Part shown: in pieces, positions 9,381 to 18,830 of the stretch
Numbering within the stretch: position 1 is the stretch's first letter
Layout: the number at the start of each line of letters is the position of its first letter
NCBI RefSeq assembly: GCF_039543525.1
Contig: NZ_BAABJX010000032.1
Coordinates: 147,051 to 211,050 of the forward strand
Direction: 5' to 3'
DNA: 64,000 bases
Source: Algivirga pacifica
GTDB lineage: Bacteria > Bacteroidota > Bacteroidia > Cytophagales > Flammeovirgaceae
The notes under the pieces: model-generated
Database searches by the model: none
The model's input: only the letters and a program-made list of their open reading frames with translations
Told to the model about the DNA's origin: nothing
Translations under genes and position numbers: made by a program

Positions 9381-10448
9381 TTACAATTTCTCTCTGATAC
9401 ATTGTTGTAAGGCATTCTGAAGAATTTTTTCATCACCCTTAGAGAATCTCACCTGTATCGGCTGATAATACATAGGAATATCTTCCAAAATACTCTTATA
9501 GGTAGGATTCTGTAATTTCACAGCATCTTTTTCCGTGGTGAGCACCACCGGATTTCTCTTCTTAAACTGCTCGTAAGTATCCTTAATCTTATTGACAGCA
9601 GTCACATCATAATGGAAATGGTCATAATACTCTATATGTTCAATAATCCGATACCCCATCGCTCTCAAATCTTCAATCAAAGGGCGAGTATTGGCGATTC
9701 CCGACACCAAAATCACATTCTTCTGTATTTCTTCCGGTAGGTCATTCCCATGATAAAGTGGTACCCAACCGCTGTAAACAATACTACTGAAAATCACAGG
9801 TACCTCTGAACGGGTATACGCTCCTACAGCATTAGAAATATCTTCCTTTTGCTCATAAGTCAGAGAGGTTGGACATTTGGTAACAATCACCAAGTCTGCT
9901 CTTTTAGCACCGGCCCTTCTTTCCCTTAAGCGTCCAGCCGGCAATATATAGTCCTCAAAAAAAGGCCTGTTATATTCTGTCAATAGAATATTAAAGTCCC
10001 TATGAATCATTCGATGCTGATAAGCATCATCCAACAACAACAGCTGTAAATCTGTCCAATGCCTTAGCATTTCTGTGGTGGCCAGTGCTCTTTTTTCTCC
10101 CACTGCCACTCTCACCTCCTTACCAAACTTCATCCAATATTGCATAGGTTCATCCCCTATGGTCAATGCAGAAGCATGTTCATCGGCCATCCTCACGCCT
10201 CTTGTTTTCCTACCATATCCTCTACTTAACACGCCTATTTTATAGCGGTCTTTAAGCATTCTGATAAGGTATTCCACATGGGGGGTCTTGCCCGTTCCTC
10301 CCACGGATAAATTTCCCACACTAATAATAGGAATGTGAAAATCTTCCACATCTCTCCATCCTATATCAAAAGAATGATTACGGGTATGTGTGGCAGCATC
10401 ATATAAGGCTGAAAAGGGGAGTAATATTTTTTTGAAAAGGCGATGCAT
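9381..10448 (-). CDS. lpxK: Tetraacyldisaccharide 4'-kinase (lipid A synthesis)
   Basis: 355 aa. LpxK phosphorylates the 4' position of the tetraacyldisaccharide-1-phosphate to make lipid IVA (EC 2.7.1.130), at the inner membrane. The N terminus (MHRLFKKILLPFSALYDA) is the usual membrane-associating helix. It is followed by the characteristic P-loop GNLSVGGTGKT at 45-55 and by LSRGYGRKTRG, a signature of the family. DAYQHR is also present, corresponding to the DDGxQ(H) region. Length is normal. It lies downstream of sucC on the same strand, but a strong terminator at 10492 separates them, so it is probably transcribed from its own start. Confidence 0.96.
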   Translation of the reverse strand: MHRLFKKILLPFSALYDAATHTRNHSFDIGWRDVEDFHIPIISVGNLSVGGTGKTPHVEYLIRMLKDRYKIGVLSRGYGRKTRGVRMADEHASALTIGDEPMQYWMKFGKEVRVAVGEKRALATTEMLRHWTDLQLLLLDDAYQHRMIHRDFNILLTEYNRPFFEDYILPAGRLRERRAGAKRADLVIVTKCPTSLTYEQKEDISNAVGAYTRSEVPVIFSSIVYSGWVPLYHGNDLPEEIQKNVILVSGIANTRPLIEDLRAMGYRIIEHIEYYDHFHYDVTAVNKIKDTYEQFKKRNPVVLTTEKDAVKLQNPTYKSILEDIPMYYQPIQVRFSKGDEKILQNALQQCIREKL

Positions 10449-10491
10449 AGCTTTAGCGATTTGTTTGATTGTAATTACGGAAATAAAATAA

Positions 10492-10527
10492 GGAAGCCTG
10501 TTTATTCATACAAATAAACAGGCTTCC
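10492..10527 (-). terminator. Terminator of sucC
   Basis: A 15-bp perfect stem: ggaagcctgtttatt (10492-10506) pairs with aataaacaggcttcc (10513-10527) around a 6-base loop. Reading on the minus strand, a T-rich run follows (A-rich on the plus strand at 10482-10491). It lies 33 bases after the sucC stop. Confidence 0.85.
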
Positions 10528-10559
10528 AGAAACTTTATTTCTATCAATCAGAAAAAGGA

Positions 10560-11750
10560 TTAAGCTAAAGCAGCTTTTACTTTCTCTGCTGCTTCTTTCA
10601 ACGTAATCGCTGACGTTACTTTCAATCCAGACTCGTCAATGATTTTTGCTGCTTCTACAGCGTTGGTTCCTTGAAGTCTTACGATGATCGGAACATTGAT
10701 GTTACCGATGTTTTTGTAAGCCTCAACAACACCATTTGCAACACGGTCACATCTTACGATACCACCAAATACGTTGATAAGGATTGCTTTTACGTTAGGG
10801 TCTTTCAGGATAATTCTGAAACCAGCTTCTACCGTTTGAGCATTTGCTTTACCTCCTACATCAAGGAAGTTGGCAGGATCTCCACCTGAAAGCTTAATCA
10901 TATCCATGGTAGCCATTGCAAGACCAGCACCGTTTACCATACAACCTACGTTACCATCTAGCTTCACGTAGTTCAAACCAGCTTCAGAAGCTTCTACTTC
11001 CGTAGGATCCTCCTCTCTAGTATCTCTAAGTGCAGCCAAGTCCGGGTGACGGTACAATGCGTTCTCATCGATAGATACTTTCGCATCTACTGCCATGATC
11101 TGATCGTCTGAGGTTTGAAGTACAGGGTTGATCTCGAACATTTCCGAGTCAGAACCCAAGAAAGCACTGTAAAGTGCACTTACAAACTTCACCATTCCTT
11201 TGAAGGCCTTACCTTCCAAACCTAGGTTGAATGCAACCTTTCTAGCTTGGAATCCTTGCAAGCCTACTTTAGGATCAACCTCTTCCTTGAAGATCAAGTG
11301 AGGAGTCTTCTCGGCAACCTCTTCGATATCCATACCCCCTTCTGTAGAGTACATGATCATGTGACGGCCAGTCGCACGGTCCAACAATACAGACATATAG
11401 ATCTCGTTTGGCTCGCTCTCTCCTGGATAATAAACATCCTGCTGAATAAGTACTTGGTGTACTTTTTTACCTTCAGCACTTGTTTGAGGAGTCACCAATT
11501 GCATACCGATGATCTCTTCTGCTTTCTCTCTCAGTTTGTCGTAGCTAGGAGCAAACTTCACTCCTCCACCTTTACCACGGCCACCTGCGTGCACCTGTGC
11601 TTTTACTACCCAACCTTCTGAGCCAGTTTCTTCTGTCAATTTTTTTGCAGCTTCAACAGCTTCATCGGGAGTAGTTGCCAGATATCCTGCTGGTACGTTT
11701 ACACCGTATCCTTTAAGAATCTCTTTTGCTTGATATTCGTGAATATTCAT
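10560..11750 (-). CDS. sucC: Succinyl-CoA synthetase beta subunit (ADP-forming)
   Basis: 396 aa, a normal length. The beta subunit carries the ATP-grasp fold and, with SucD, makes succinate and ATP from succinyl-CoA in the TCA cycle (EC 6.2.1.5). Visible motifs are MNIHEYQAKEIL at the start, KAQVHAGGRGKGGGVK in the ATP-grasp domain, EINPV for metal binding and NIFGG-like NVFGGIVRCD near the C terminus. SucD is not adjacent; many Bacteroidota encode the two subunits apart. It is flanked by its own terminator at 10492. Citrate synthase, another TCA gene, lies about 3.7 kb away on the opposite strand. Confidence 0.97.
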   Translation of the reverse strand: MNIHEYQAKEILKGYGVNVPAGYLATTPDEAVEAAKKLTEETGSEGWVVKAQVHAGGRGKGGGVKFAPSYDKLREKAEEIIGMQLVTPQTSAEGKKVHQVLIQQDVYYPGESEPNEIYMSVLLDRATGRHMIMYSTEGGMDIEEVAEKTPHLIFKEEVDPKVGLQGFQARKVAFNLGLEGKAFKGMVKFVSALYSAFLGSDSEMFEINPVLQTSDDQIMAVDAKVSIDENALYRHPDLAALRDTREEDPTEVEASEAGLNYVKLDGNVGCMVNGAGLAMATMDMIKLSGGDPANFLDVGGKANAQTVEAGFRIILKDPNVKAILINVFGGIVRCDRVANGVVEAYKNIGNINVPIIVRLQGTNAVEAAKIIDESGLKVTSAITLKEAAEKVKAALA

Positions 11751-11968
11751 AATCTATGTTGCCTTTTGGCTTGATTTGTTAACTGTGAGTTTAATTCATT
11801 ATTCAGGAGCGAAAATGCTCAAGCAATTGCATGTATCAATTCCTGAAGGCAAGTTTAAAGAAAAGTAAACCAAAAACATAATCGCTTAAACGAATTTAAA
11901 AATAAGCTTGCCTTTAAAAAAAAATCTATCGCTTGTAAATGGCTGAGAATCCCTTTGTGAGAGGGATT

Positions 11969-14371
11969 CTATTTTTTCTTAGCCGTTGTTGTTTTACGAG
12001 TCGTCGTTTTCTTTGCTGTCGTAGTTTTCTTTGTCGCTGTTTTCTTCGTAGCCGTTTTTTTCTTGGCTTTTGGATCAGGAGCCTCCTCAATCAATTTAAT
12101 ACAATCCCCATAAGTCAACTTCTCAGCTTCTGTTCCTTTTGGAATCTTATAATTTTTCTTTTTATAAGAAATATAAGGTCCCCAACGCCCATTTAATACT
12201 TGCAGATCCGCATCCTGCTCAAAGCTTTTGATCAACTTCTTCGCATCTGCTTCCCTTTTCGTCAAGATCAAGGCAATCGCTTCCTCTTCTGTAACGGTTT
12301 CTGGGGCTAGTTCTTTTCCAAGAGAGGCAAACTTTCCATCATGTCGTACATATGGACCAAATCGTCCTACATTCGCCGTGATTTCTTTCCCTTCAAACTC
12401 TCCCACTACTCTTGGTAGCTTGAACAACTCCAATGCTTCCTCCAAGGTAATATTCTCAATATATTGCCCTTTGCGCATAGAAGCATACGTCTTGTCCTCA
12501 TCCTCCTGCTCTCCCAACTGTACAATAGGACCAAATCGTCCTAAACGCGCATAAATGTTTCTACCAGTCTTTGGATCTTCCCCTAACAGTCTAGCTGCAG
12601 ATACATCTGCACGCTCTACTTCTGAGGTATCTTCCACTTTCTGATGGAAAGAACCATAGAAATCTTTGATCATCTGATTCCACACTAACTTTCCATGCGC
12701 AATCAGATCAAATTGCTCTTCCACTCTAGCCGTAAATGAATAATCAACGATTCCAGGGAAATACTTCACCAGGAAGTCATTTACAATCATTCCTGTATTG
12801 GTCGGGAATAATTTATTTTTCTCAGCTCCTGTAATCTCTGTCCTGGTCTCCTCTGCAATCTGCCCTTTGGTCAAGGTAATTTCTTTATAATCTCTTTCTT
12901 TCCCTTCTCTAGGCTCCTTCACTACATAGTCCCTTTTCTGGATAGTAGAAATAGTAGGCGCATAGGTGGACGGTCTTCCGATACCCAGTTCTTCTAATTT
13001 CTTTACCAAGCTGGCTTCTGTGTATCTTGCAGGAGGACGAGAGAAACGCTCTGTAGCGACCATCTTGTTCAGGTCAAGCGATTGTCCTACTGAAAGTGGC
13101 GGCAACATCCCTTTTTGCTCCTCATCTTCTTCCTCATCCGTAGATTCAAGGTATACTTTCAGGAAGCCCTCAAACTTGATTACCTCTCCAGATGCCTGTA
13201 ACGTATAATCATACTCTCCTTCTGCAGGAGAATCTATCGAAATATAAGCAGTGGTTTTCTCTAGCTTGGCGTCCGCCATCTGAGAAGCGACTGTACGTTT
13301 CCAAATCAAATCATATAATTTGGCTTCACGACTATCTATACCTTCTAATGTATGAAACTGGAAATTGGTAGGACGAATCGCCTCGTGTGCTTCCTGAGCT
13401 GATTTGGATTTACTCTTATAAGCTCTGGTCTGAACGTAATCTTCTCCGTAAGCTTTTGAAATCTCCGCGGATACTGCTGCGATTGCATCATCTGAAAGAT
13501 TTACGGAGTCTGTTCTCATATAAGTAATATGACCTGCCTCATACAGTTTTTGAGCCACTGACATGGTCATAGACACAGGAAAACCTAGCTTACGGCTGGC
13601 CTCCTGCTGTAATGTAGAGGTTGTGAATGGTGCTGCAGGTGTACGCTTTCCAGGCTTCACCTTCAAATCCTGTATACTATAAGCAGCCTCTTTGCAATAC
13701 TCTACAAAAGCCCTAGCTTCTTCTTCTGTCTTTAGTTTCTTGGATAAATCTGCCACCAACTGCTTACCACCTTCCAGATCAAATACAGCTTGTACTTTAT
13801 AAGCACTTTCAGGTGTAAACTCTGAAATCTCTCGCTCTCTCTCTACCACAATTCGTACGGCAACGGACTGTACCCTACCCGCAGACAAACCTGCCTTTAC
13901 CTTTTTCCAAAGGACAGGAGACAGCTCAAAACCCACCAATCGGTCCAGGACTCTTCGGGCCTGCTGTGCATTGACCAGGTCCAAATCCACCTCTCTTGGA
14001 TTATCTATAGCTGTTAGAATCGCTTTCTTGGTAATCTCCCGAAAGACGATTCGTTTCACTTTCTCATTCTTTAATTTAAGGGTCTCCAGCAAGTGCCAGG
14101 AAATCGCCTCTCCTTCGCGGTCGTCGTCCGTCGCGAGCCAGACCACATCCACTTCTTTAGAAAGTTTTTTCAACTCTGACACTACCTGCTTCTTATCAGA
14201 GGATATTTCATAGACAGGAGCAAAATCCTGTTCTATATTAATGGCATTATTACCCTTTGGTAAGTCTCTCACATGTCCATAGCTGGACATTACCTTGTAG
14301 TCCTGACCCAAATATTTCTCAATGGTCTTGGCCTTGGCAGGAGACTCGACTATTACTAAATTTTTAGACAT
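11969..14371 (-). CDS. topA: DNA topoisomerase I
   Basis: 800 aa type IA topoisomerase that relaxes negative supercoils. The Toprim domain starts at residue 1 (KNLVIVESPAKAKTIEKYLG, with acidic Glu9) and has TDDDREGE at 81-88. The catalytic tyrosine is Tyr284 in HITYMRTDS. After about residue 560 come glycine-rich C-terminal repeats of the GRFGPYV type in place of the zinc fingers of the E. coli enzyme. The last 30 residues are a lysine-threonine tail made of TKKTATKKT-like units, a likely DNA-binding tail common in Bacteroidota. That tail is encoded by a short internally repetitive DNA stretch near 11975-12060. Monocistronic. Confidence 0.97.
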   Translation of the reverse strand: MSKNLVIVESPAKAKTIEKYLGQDYKVMSSYGHVRDLPKGNNAINIEQDFAPVYEISSDKKQVVSELKKLSKEVDVVWLATDDDREGEAISWHLLETLKLKNEKVKRIVFREITKKAILTAIDNPREVDLDLVNAQQARRVLDRLVGFELSPVLWKKVKAGLSAGRVQSVAVRIVVEREREISEFTPESAYKVQAVFDLEGGKQLVADLSKKLKTEEEARAFVEYCKEAAYSIQDLKVKPGKRTPAAPFTTSTLQQEASRKLGFPVSMTMSVAQKLYEAGHITYMRTDSVNLSDDAIAAVSAEISKAYGEDYVQTRAYKSKSKSAQEAHEAIRPTNFQFHTLEGIDSREAKLYDLIWKRTVASQMADAKLEKTTAYISIDSPAEGEYDYTLQASGEVIKFEGFLKVYLESTDEEEDEEQKGMLPPLSVGQSLDLNKMVATERFSRPPARYTEASLVKKLEELGIGRPSTYAPTISTIQKRDYVVKEPREGKERDYKEITLTKGQIAEETRTEITGAEKNKLFPTNTGMIVNDFLVKYFPGIVDYSFTARVEEQFDLIAHGKLVWNQMIKDFYGSFHQKVEDTSEVERADVSAARLLGEDPKTGRNIYARLGRFGPIVQLGEQEDEDKTYASMRKGQYIENITLEEALELFKLPRVVGEFEGKEITANVGRFGPYVRHDGKFASLGKELAPETVTEEEAIALILTKREADAKKLIKSFEQDADLQVLNGRWGPYISYKKKNYKIPKGTEAEKLTYGDCIKLIEEAPDPKAKKKTATKKTATKKTTTAKKTTTRKTTTAKKK

Positions 14372-14449
14372 TTTTGGTCTCTCAGTTAAACAGCTAAATC
14401 ATATACGACAACGCCAGCGGTGGTTTTATACTACAGATATAAAGGTGGA

Positions 14450-14520
14450 CTCTCTGTTCATACTGTTTAATTGAGCTTCGCCCATTCATATTGTTTAGTT
14501 GTTATGGTTCTTTATTACCA
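14450..14520. repeat. GTTGA-type dispersed repeat
   Basis: Contains gtttaattgagcttcgccc and ttcatattgtttagttgtta, close copies of the words at 6650-6720 and 31897-31950. It starts about 80 bases upstream of topA. The rest of 14372-15481 has no credible gene apart from the repeats at 14971 and the promoter region of gltA; frames seen there come from repeats or lack codon structure. Confidence 0.7.
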
Positions 14521-14970
14521 ATAACTATGATAAGCCGCTCATCTATCGATGAGGTTAAACCTTAAACCGTTCTGTTTTATTGTTGAGCCGCTGAACTACG
14601 TTTCACTCATTACACCCATCATGATATGCTGTATGATGGCTCACTGAAACACATTCACATCGATTCTACAATAACCGTAACAGTTAAATTCCAACCTAGA
14701 ATAATAAACAACAGGATCTCCCTGAATAACTATATACCATAGAACTATATAGCGTTTCTATATAGTATAAATGCTCGCGCACGTTTTTAATATAGGGGAA
14801 CTTTTTTCGTTTATCCAAGAGAATTTGTAATTCTATCCATCTTTTATAGGTTGTAGCGCTGAAGTTCAAAGAAATAATTTTTCAAATTCGAAGCTGCACT
14901 GCCTGTATTTACTGAGGAAGAAAACATTGAACTTTAAGGAGAAGGAGGGGCGCCCCTTGTGGTCGTCCCA

Positions 14971-15060
14971 GAGAAAGGAGAAAGGAGAAAGGAGAAAGGA
15001 GAAAGGAGAAAGGAGAAAGGAGAAAGGAGAAAGGAGAAAGGAGAAAGGAGAAAGGAGAAA
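14971..15060. repeat. 7-bp tandem repeat, 12.9 copies
   Basis: Perfect tandem copies of gagaaag fill exactly 90 bases, with no substitution in the array. A palindrome-containing word, ggcgccccttgtggtcg (14949-14965), lies just before it and recurs, nearly identical and inverted, at about 54382-54400. Because 7 is not a multiple of 3, all frames through the array are open and look like a Lys/Glu/Arg/Gly-rich protein, which is an artefact. It lies between topA and gltA. Confidence 0.95.
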
Positions 15061-15094
15061 TTTAATGGCTGTTCATCAAACACCCAATACTTTT

Positions 15095-15130
15095 TTACCT
15101 TTTACTTCTTACCTCTTACTTTTTACTTCA
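15095..15130. repeat. Low-complexity TTACCTTTTACTTC word repeat
   Basis: Repeated words of the form ttaccttttacttcttacc match the arms of the hairpins at 23769 and 59675. Here only one arm is present, so no hairpin forms. It lies 35 bases after the 7-bp array. Confidence 0.6.
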
Positions 15131-15231
15131 AAAACACTGTGTAGCTCTTACGCTTATCTCCATCAACTTCCTAGGCTAAAGAGGGTTTCTAAATGAATGA
15201 AAATTCAATATTCGCTAAAACGAATATGCGA

Positions 15232-15239
15232 TAAATTTG
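15232..15239 (+). promoter_or_regulatory. Possible -7 element of a gltA promoter
   Basis: TAAATTTG matches the TAnnTTTG consensus, but no TTG is found at the expected 19-base spacing. A small inverted repeat, attcg/cgaat at 15210-15225, overlaps where the -33 region would be. If used, it would give gltA a leader of about 235 nt. Weak call. Confidence 0.3.
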
Positions 15240-15481
15240 AACCCATTCATTTACAATGACTTACGTCAATGTTCTTATTTTTACTCTCATGGAAGGGGGA
15301 AGAATGATTGTAAAAAAAAAAAATTTGAAATATATTAGGGCAACTTTTACTAAATCCAAGATTTTCGGACGGTGTATTAACACTTTTAGGGAATCTGAAA
15401 ATCATATAGACACAACACTTGTCCATAGTAATGAGTTAAACCTAGAACGATCAACAAACAATATAACCGTTATAAAGAGAA

Positions 15482-16783
15482 ATGGAGAAAACAGCACAAT
15501 TACACTACGAAGGAAAAGTGTACGAACTACCAGTTATTGAAGGCACAGAGGATGAGAAAGCGATTGACATCAGCAAGCTAAGAGCGCAATCGGGTTTAAT
15601 CACCATGGACGTTGGCTTCAAAAACACAGGCTCTACAACCAGTAACATCACTTTCCTTGACGGGGAAAAAGGTATCCTAAGACACCGTGGTTATTCTATC
15701 GAAGATTTGGCAGAGAAAGCTTCTTTCGTAGAAGTTGCTTACTTGCTAATCTATGGTCACTTGCCTTCAACAGAGGAGTTGGATGCATTCCAAAGTGAGA
15801 TCAGACGTCACACATTGGTGCACGAGAATATTAAGGACATCTTCCAGGGCTTCCCTGCTTCAGCACACCCAATGGGCGTATTGTCATCTTTGGTTACTAC
15901 ACTTTCAGCATTCCATCCTGAATCATTGGACCCACATAGAGATGCGGAAGCAGTAAACTTGACAATCATCCGTTTGCTTGCTAAGATTCCTACATTAGCC
16001 GCTTGGTCTTACAAAAACAGCCAAGGACACCCTCAACTATATCCTGATAACAAACTAGGATATGTAGAGAACTTCCTAAAAATGATGTTCGGTCTTCCTA
16101 CAGAGGAATATAACATTGATCCTGCGTTGGTAGAGGCACTAGACAAGCTATTGATTCTTCACGCTGATCACGAGCAAAACTGTTCGGCTGCTACAGTAAG
16201 AGTAGTAGGTTCTTCTGAAGCTTCACTATATGCTTCTATCTCTGGTGGTATCAACGCCCTTTGGGGAGGATTGCATGGTGGTGCTAACCAGAAAGTAATC
16301 GAGATGCTAGAGATGATCAAAGCAGACGGTGGTGACATCCAGAAATATATCGACAAAGCGAAAGACCCTAACGATCCATTCCGTTTGATGGGCTTCGGAC
16401 ACAGAGTATACAAGAACTTCGACCCTAGAGCGAAGATCATCAAAAAGTACTGTGATGTCGTATTGGACAAACTAGGCGTACAGGATCAGACTCTTGATAT
16501 TGCGAAGAAACTAGAGGAAGCTGCATTGAACGATGAGTACTTCATCAACAGAAAGCTATTCCCTAACGTAGACTTCTACTCAGGTATCATCTACAGAGCA
16601 ATGGGATTCCCTGTAGAAATGTTTACGGTATTGTTTGCAATTGGTCGTCTTCCAGGATGGATCGCTCAGTGGAAAGAGTCAAGAGAAATGAAGCAAGCAA
16701 TCTCTCGTCCAAGACAAATCTATACAGGTCCAGCATTGAGACCTTTGGTAAGAGAAGAAGAAGCGGTTACTGCTGAGAAGTAA
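15482..16783 (+). CDS. gltA: Citrate synthase
   Basis: 433 aa, type II (hexameric, Gram-negative) length. It condenses oxaloacetate and acetyl-CoA to citrate (EC 2.3.3.16). Catalytic residues are visible: His265 in GGLHGGAN, His307 in GFGHRVYK and Asp364 in NVDFYSG, equivalent to His264, His305 and Asp362 of E. coli. The C-terminal RPRQIYTGP is typical. The ATG at 15482 gives the expected N terminus with the small beta domain (LHYEGKVYELPVIEGTE). A frame that starts upstream and overlaps the first 20 codons in another phase is not credible. A perfect terminator follows at 16816, so the gene stands alone. Confidence 0.98.
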   Translation: MEKTAQLHYEGKVYELPVIEGTEDEKAIDISKLRAQSGLITMDVGFKNTGSTTSNITFLDGEKGILRHRGYSIEDLAEKASFVEVAYLLIYGHLPSTEELDAFQSEIRRHTLVHENIKDIFQGFPASAHPMGVLSSLVTTLSAFHPESLDPHRDAEAVNLTIIRLLAKIPTLAAWSYKNSQGHPQLYPDNKLGYVENFLKMMFGLPTEEYNIDPALVEALDKLLILHADHEQNCSAATVRVVGSSEASLYASISGGINALWGGLHGGANQKVIEMLEMIKADGGDIQKYIDKAKDPNDPFRLMGFGHRVYKNFDPRAKIIKKYCDVVLDKLGVQDQTLDIAKKLEEAALNDEYFINRKLFPNVDFYSGIIYRAMGFPVEMFTVLFAIGRLPGWIAQWKESREMKQAISRPRQIYTGPALRPLVREEEAVTAEK

Positions 16784-16815
16784 TTCTTCGCATAATTAGC
16801 TATTCCAATAACAAG

Positions 16816-16846
16816 CCTCTGAAGAACGATTCTTCAGAGGTTTTTT
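16816..16846 (+). terminator. Terminator of gltA
   Basis: Stem cctctgaagaa (16816-16826) pairs with ttcttcagagg (16830-16840) around a 3-base loop and is followed by six T. It lies 33 bases after the stop. Confidence 0.9.
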
Positions 16847-16850
16847 CATT

Positions 16851-16965
16851 ATTGTTGAATCATTGATTCGTTGAATTTCACCTTCGGTGAGTTGATTGAA
16901 TAATGACCAGTAAACAATTCAACACGAATCAAGACACTATGTAACGGATTCAACAAAGCTGGAAG
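16851..16965. repeat. GTTGA-type dispersed repeat
   Basis: Contains attgttgaatcattgattcg, the hairpin cacc-ttc-ggtg embedded in tgaatttcaccttcggtgag, and the inverted words aacaattcaacacgaatc. It starts right after the gltA terminator. The same cacc-ttc-ggtg unit is at 39275 and 54018. The remaining 16966-17191 shows nothing firm. Confidence 0.7.
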
Positions 16966-17191
16966 AATCCCTTTCTCAGTAAACTTTAAATAATACAAAG
17001 ACTGTTACCCTCATAGAGTATTCAAATACCAAGTACATTCATAAAAAAGGCCAAAACATCCTCTTTTTATGAAAATTTAGCATAAGGTATTTGTACAAGG
17101 CCTTAAAATTGTTGTCTTCTTTTTATATTACCGTTTTGAGAGAACTCACAGAATATATCCAACATTTTTAAAACCATAAATCTAGTTCATT

Positions 17192-17896
17192 ATGTACAAG
17201 GTGAAACACGTAGCCAATCAACTTCTACTTTTTATCGCTATCCTTAGCATTGGTTTAGCGAGCAGCAGCTGTGGTAAAAAGAAAAAACTAGCCGAGGAGC
17301 AGTTACGCAATGAAACTGTATTGGTTGAAAAAAGTAAAAGTCAATTAAAAGAACTTTTAGCCAAAGAAAATAAAACGCTTGAAGAGGTGGAGGAAGACCG
17401 CAAAGCATTAGACCAGATCAAAGGTGGGTTGATGAACATAGAAAATGTTCAATTGAAAGATGAAGAACTAAAAAGCTTGATCGCTAAAGAAGAAGCTAAA
17501 CTAGACCAAGAGGCGGTAGAGATTGAGAAGCGTATGGCAGAACTAGCCCAGATTGAAGCAGAAAAAGCACGTAGAGCGGCTATCCGTGAGCAAATGGAGA
17601 GCAAGGAAAATAAAGACATCTACTACTATATGGACCGTATCCCTACAGCAGCAGACACTCCTTCTGCCAATAAAATGATTACGGAAACACTTTCATTGTT
17701 TAGCTCCCCTGAAGCGACTGTTCTGATTGAGGTGTACAATGATGGCAGTGTAGTGGATTATGACGAGCCAACCACAATCATCCGCTACCTTAACCTATTG
17801 AAGGATACTGAAAAATCCCCTTACAAAGTAAAATCTTTCAAGAAAGATGAAGCGGGTAAAATCACTAAGCTTATCGTAACAAAAGTACAGTATTAA
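17192..17896 (+). CDS. Coiled-coil lipoprotein of unknown function
   Basis: 234 aa. Residues 1-27 look like a lipoprotein signal ending in LASSSCGKKKK, giving Cys27; the lipobox is not perfect because Ser sits at -1. Residues 30-145 are almost entirely charged, heptad-rich helix (many E, K, L), predicting a long coiled coil. The last 80 residues form a compact alpha/beta part (VLIEVYNDGSVVDYDEP). No family is recognised. It is first in a row of four exported proteins on this strand with gaps of about 120-210 bases, so co-regulation is possible but not shown. Confidence 0.8.
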   Translation: MYKVKHVANQLLLFIAILSIGLASSSCGKKKKLAEEQLRNETVLVEKSKSQLKELLAKENKTLEEVEEDRKALDQIKGGLMNIENVQLKDEELKSLIAKEEAKLDQEAVEIEKRMAELAQIEAEKARRAAIREQMESKENKDIYYYMDRIPTAADTPSANKMITETLSLFSSPEATVLIEVYNDGSVVDYDEPTTIIRYLNLLKDTEKSPYKVKSFKKDEAGKITKLIVTKVQY

Positions 17897-18038
17897 CCCC
17901 AGGTACTTTCTATCGTAGCTAAACCTGATCCTTTCGTAATCAATTTCGATTGACCGTAGATAGCTTTAGCATTCACCTAAAGCAGGTTAGCTATACTATT
18001 TAATAGAGACTTCACTAGACTTTAACATATCATTTGTT

Positions 18039-18620
18039 ATGAAAAAATATGCAATTATCCTTTTTGCCCTTTCAATGGCATTTTTCAATTCATCTGCCTT
18101 TGCTCAAGGCCCTACACTACCTCCGGGAAGAAAAGCCGCTATTGACTCTCTGGCATTGGAAAAAGTCAATGACCTTAGTAAATACATCACTAAGATTGGA
18201 GATAAAGAAACTTCTTTTTCTGAAGCCAACCGTGTGATTGAACGTGCTCTGGAATTATTCAACGAAGAGGCTCAAATTGGCGTATCCTCTCTTAACCGTA
18301 AAAAAATCCGTTATTACACGGTTCGTAAGTATTTAGAGACACTCAACCGACTGAACTATAAAAGTGTAAAAATTCAGTGGTTTGATATCCAATATATTTC
18401 TGATTTGGAAAGACAGCCTGACGGCACTTATGTAGGGGTTATTACCATTTACCAAAGCTTCGAAGGTACCACAGAAGATGGCCTGACGTATAAGGACACT
18501 ACAAAAAAGGATATTACGGTATATGTAAAACGTAAAGAAATCCAGATTGACGGGGAAACTATCGGCTTCTGGGATGTATTGCTAGGAGATATCCGTGTGG
18601 CAGAGACCAGAAAAGGATAA
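18039..18620 (+). CDS. Secreted protein, relative of the LRR protein's N-terminal domain
   Basis: 193 aa with a clean signal peptide (1-23, ending SSAFAQG). The mature part has an N-terminal helix pair, then strands in DGTYVGVITIYQSFEGTT, ending in TIGFWDVLLGDIRVAET. The pattern of an ALELFNEEAQI-like segment, a YLETLN-like segment and a dGt.....Y.s..gtt..G strand pair also appears in residues 40-180 of the LRR protein at 19785, which suggests a shared domain. No named family is recognised. The gap after it holds a repeat hairpin at 18661. Confidence 0.78.
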   Translation: MKKYAIILFALSMAFFNSSAFAQGPTLPPGRKAAIDSLALEKVNDLSKYITKIGDKETSFSEANRVIERALELFNEEAQIGVSSLNRKKIRYYTVRKYLETLNRLNYKSVKIQWFDIQYISDLERQPDGTYVGVITIYQSFEGTTEDGLTYKDTTKKDITVYVKRKEIQIDGETIGFWDVLLGDIRVAETRKG

Positions 18621-18660
18621 ACGTCTGCTTGGAATACTGATTTAGAAGTAAGCCAATTTA

Positions 18661-18727
18661 AAGTGTAGAGTGTAGAGTGTAACGTGGTGTATCTACTTTA
18701 TACTTTACACTCTACACTTTTACACTC
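18661..18727. repeat. Hairpin built from GTGTAGA words
   Basis: Left arm words agtgtagagtgtagagtgta pair with right arm words ttacactctacactttta. The arms are themselves tandem repeats of gtgtaga, so several pairing registers exist. It lies between the genes ending at 18620 and starting at 18831 and may act as a terminator on either strand. Confidence 0.7.
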
Positions 18728-18830
18728 CCAAAACGCCAACATGGAACAATTCCTGTTCTTATGTTTATCGTTCTTACAAACATTAGCCTCAACACCTTAC
18801 CTTTTTGAATATTAAAATAAAAGACCTTCT

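Noticed and set aside
14971..15060. Possible CRISPR-like array
   Set aside because: Pure 7-bp tandem copies with no spacers; no cas gene nearby.
14927..15196. Lys/Glu/Arg/Gly-rich frames across the 7-bp array
   Set aside because: A 7-bp perfect tandem array leaves all frames open; there is no conserved domain or start signal.
14372..15481. Structured non-coding RNA in the 1.1-kb gap before gltA
   Set aside because: Only repeats and weak promoter-like signals could be found; no stable conserved fold or tRNA/rRNA signature was visible.
15256..15540. 94-codon frame overlapping the gltA start
   Set aside because: Overlaps citrate synthase in another phase, ends inside it and has no recognisable features.
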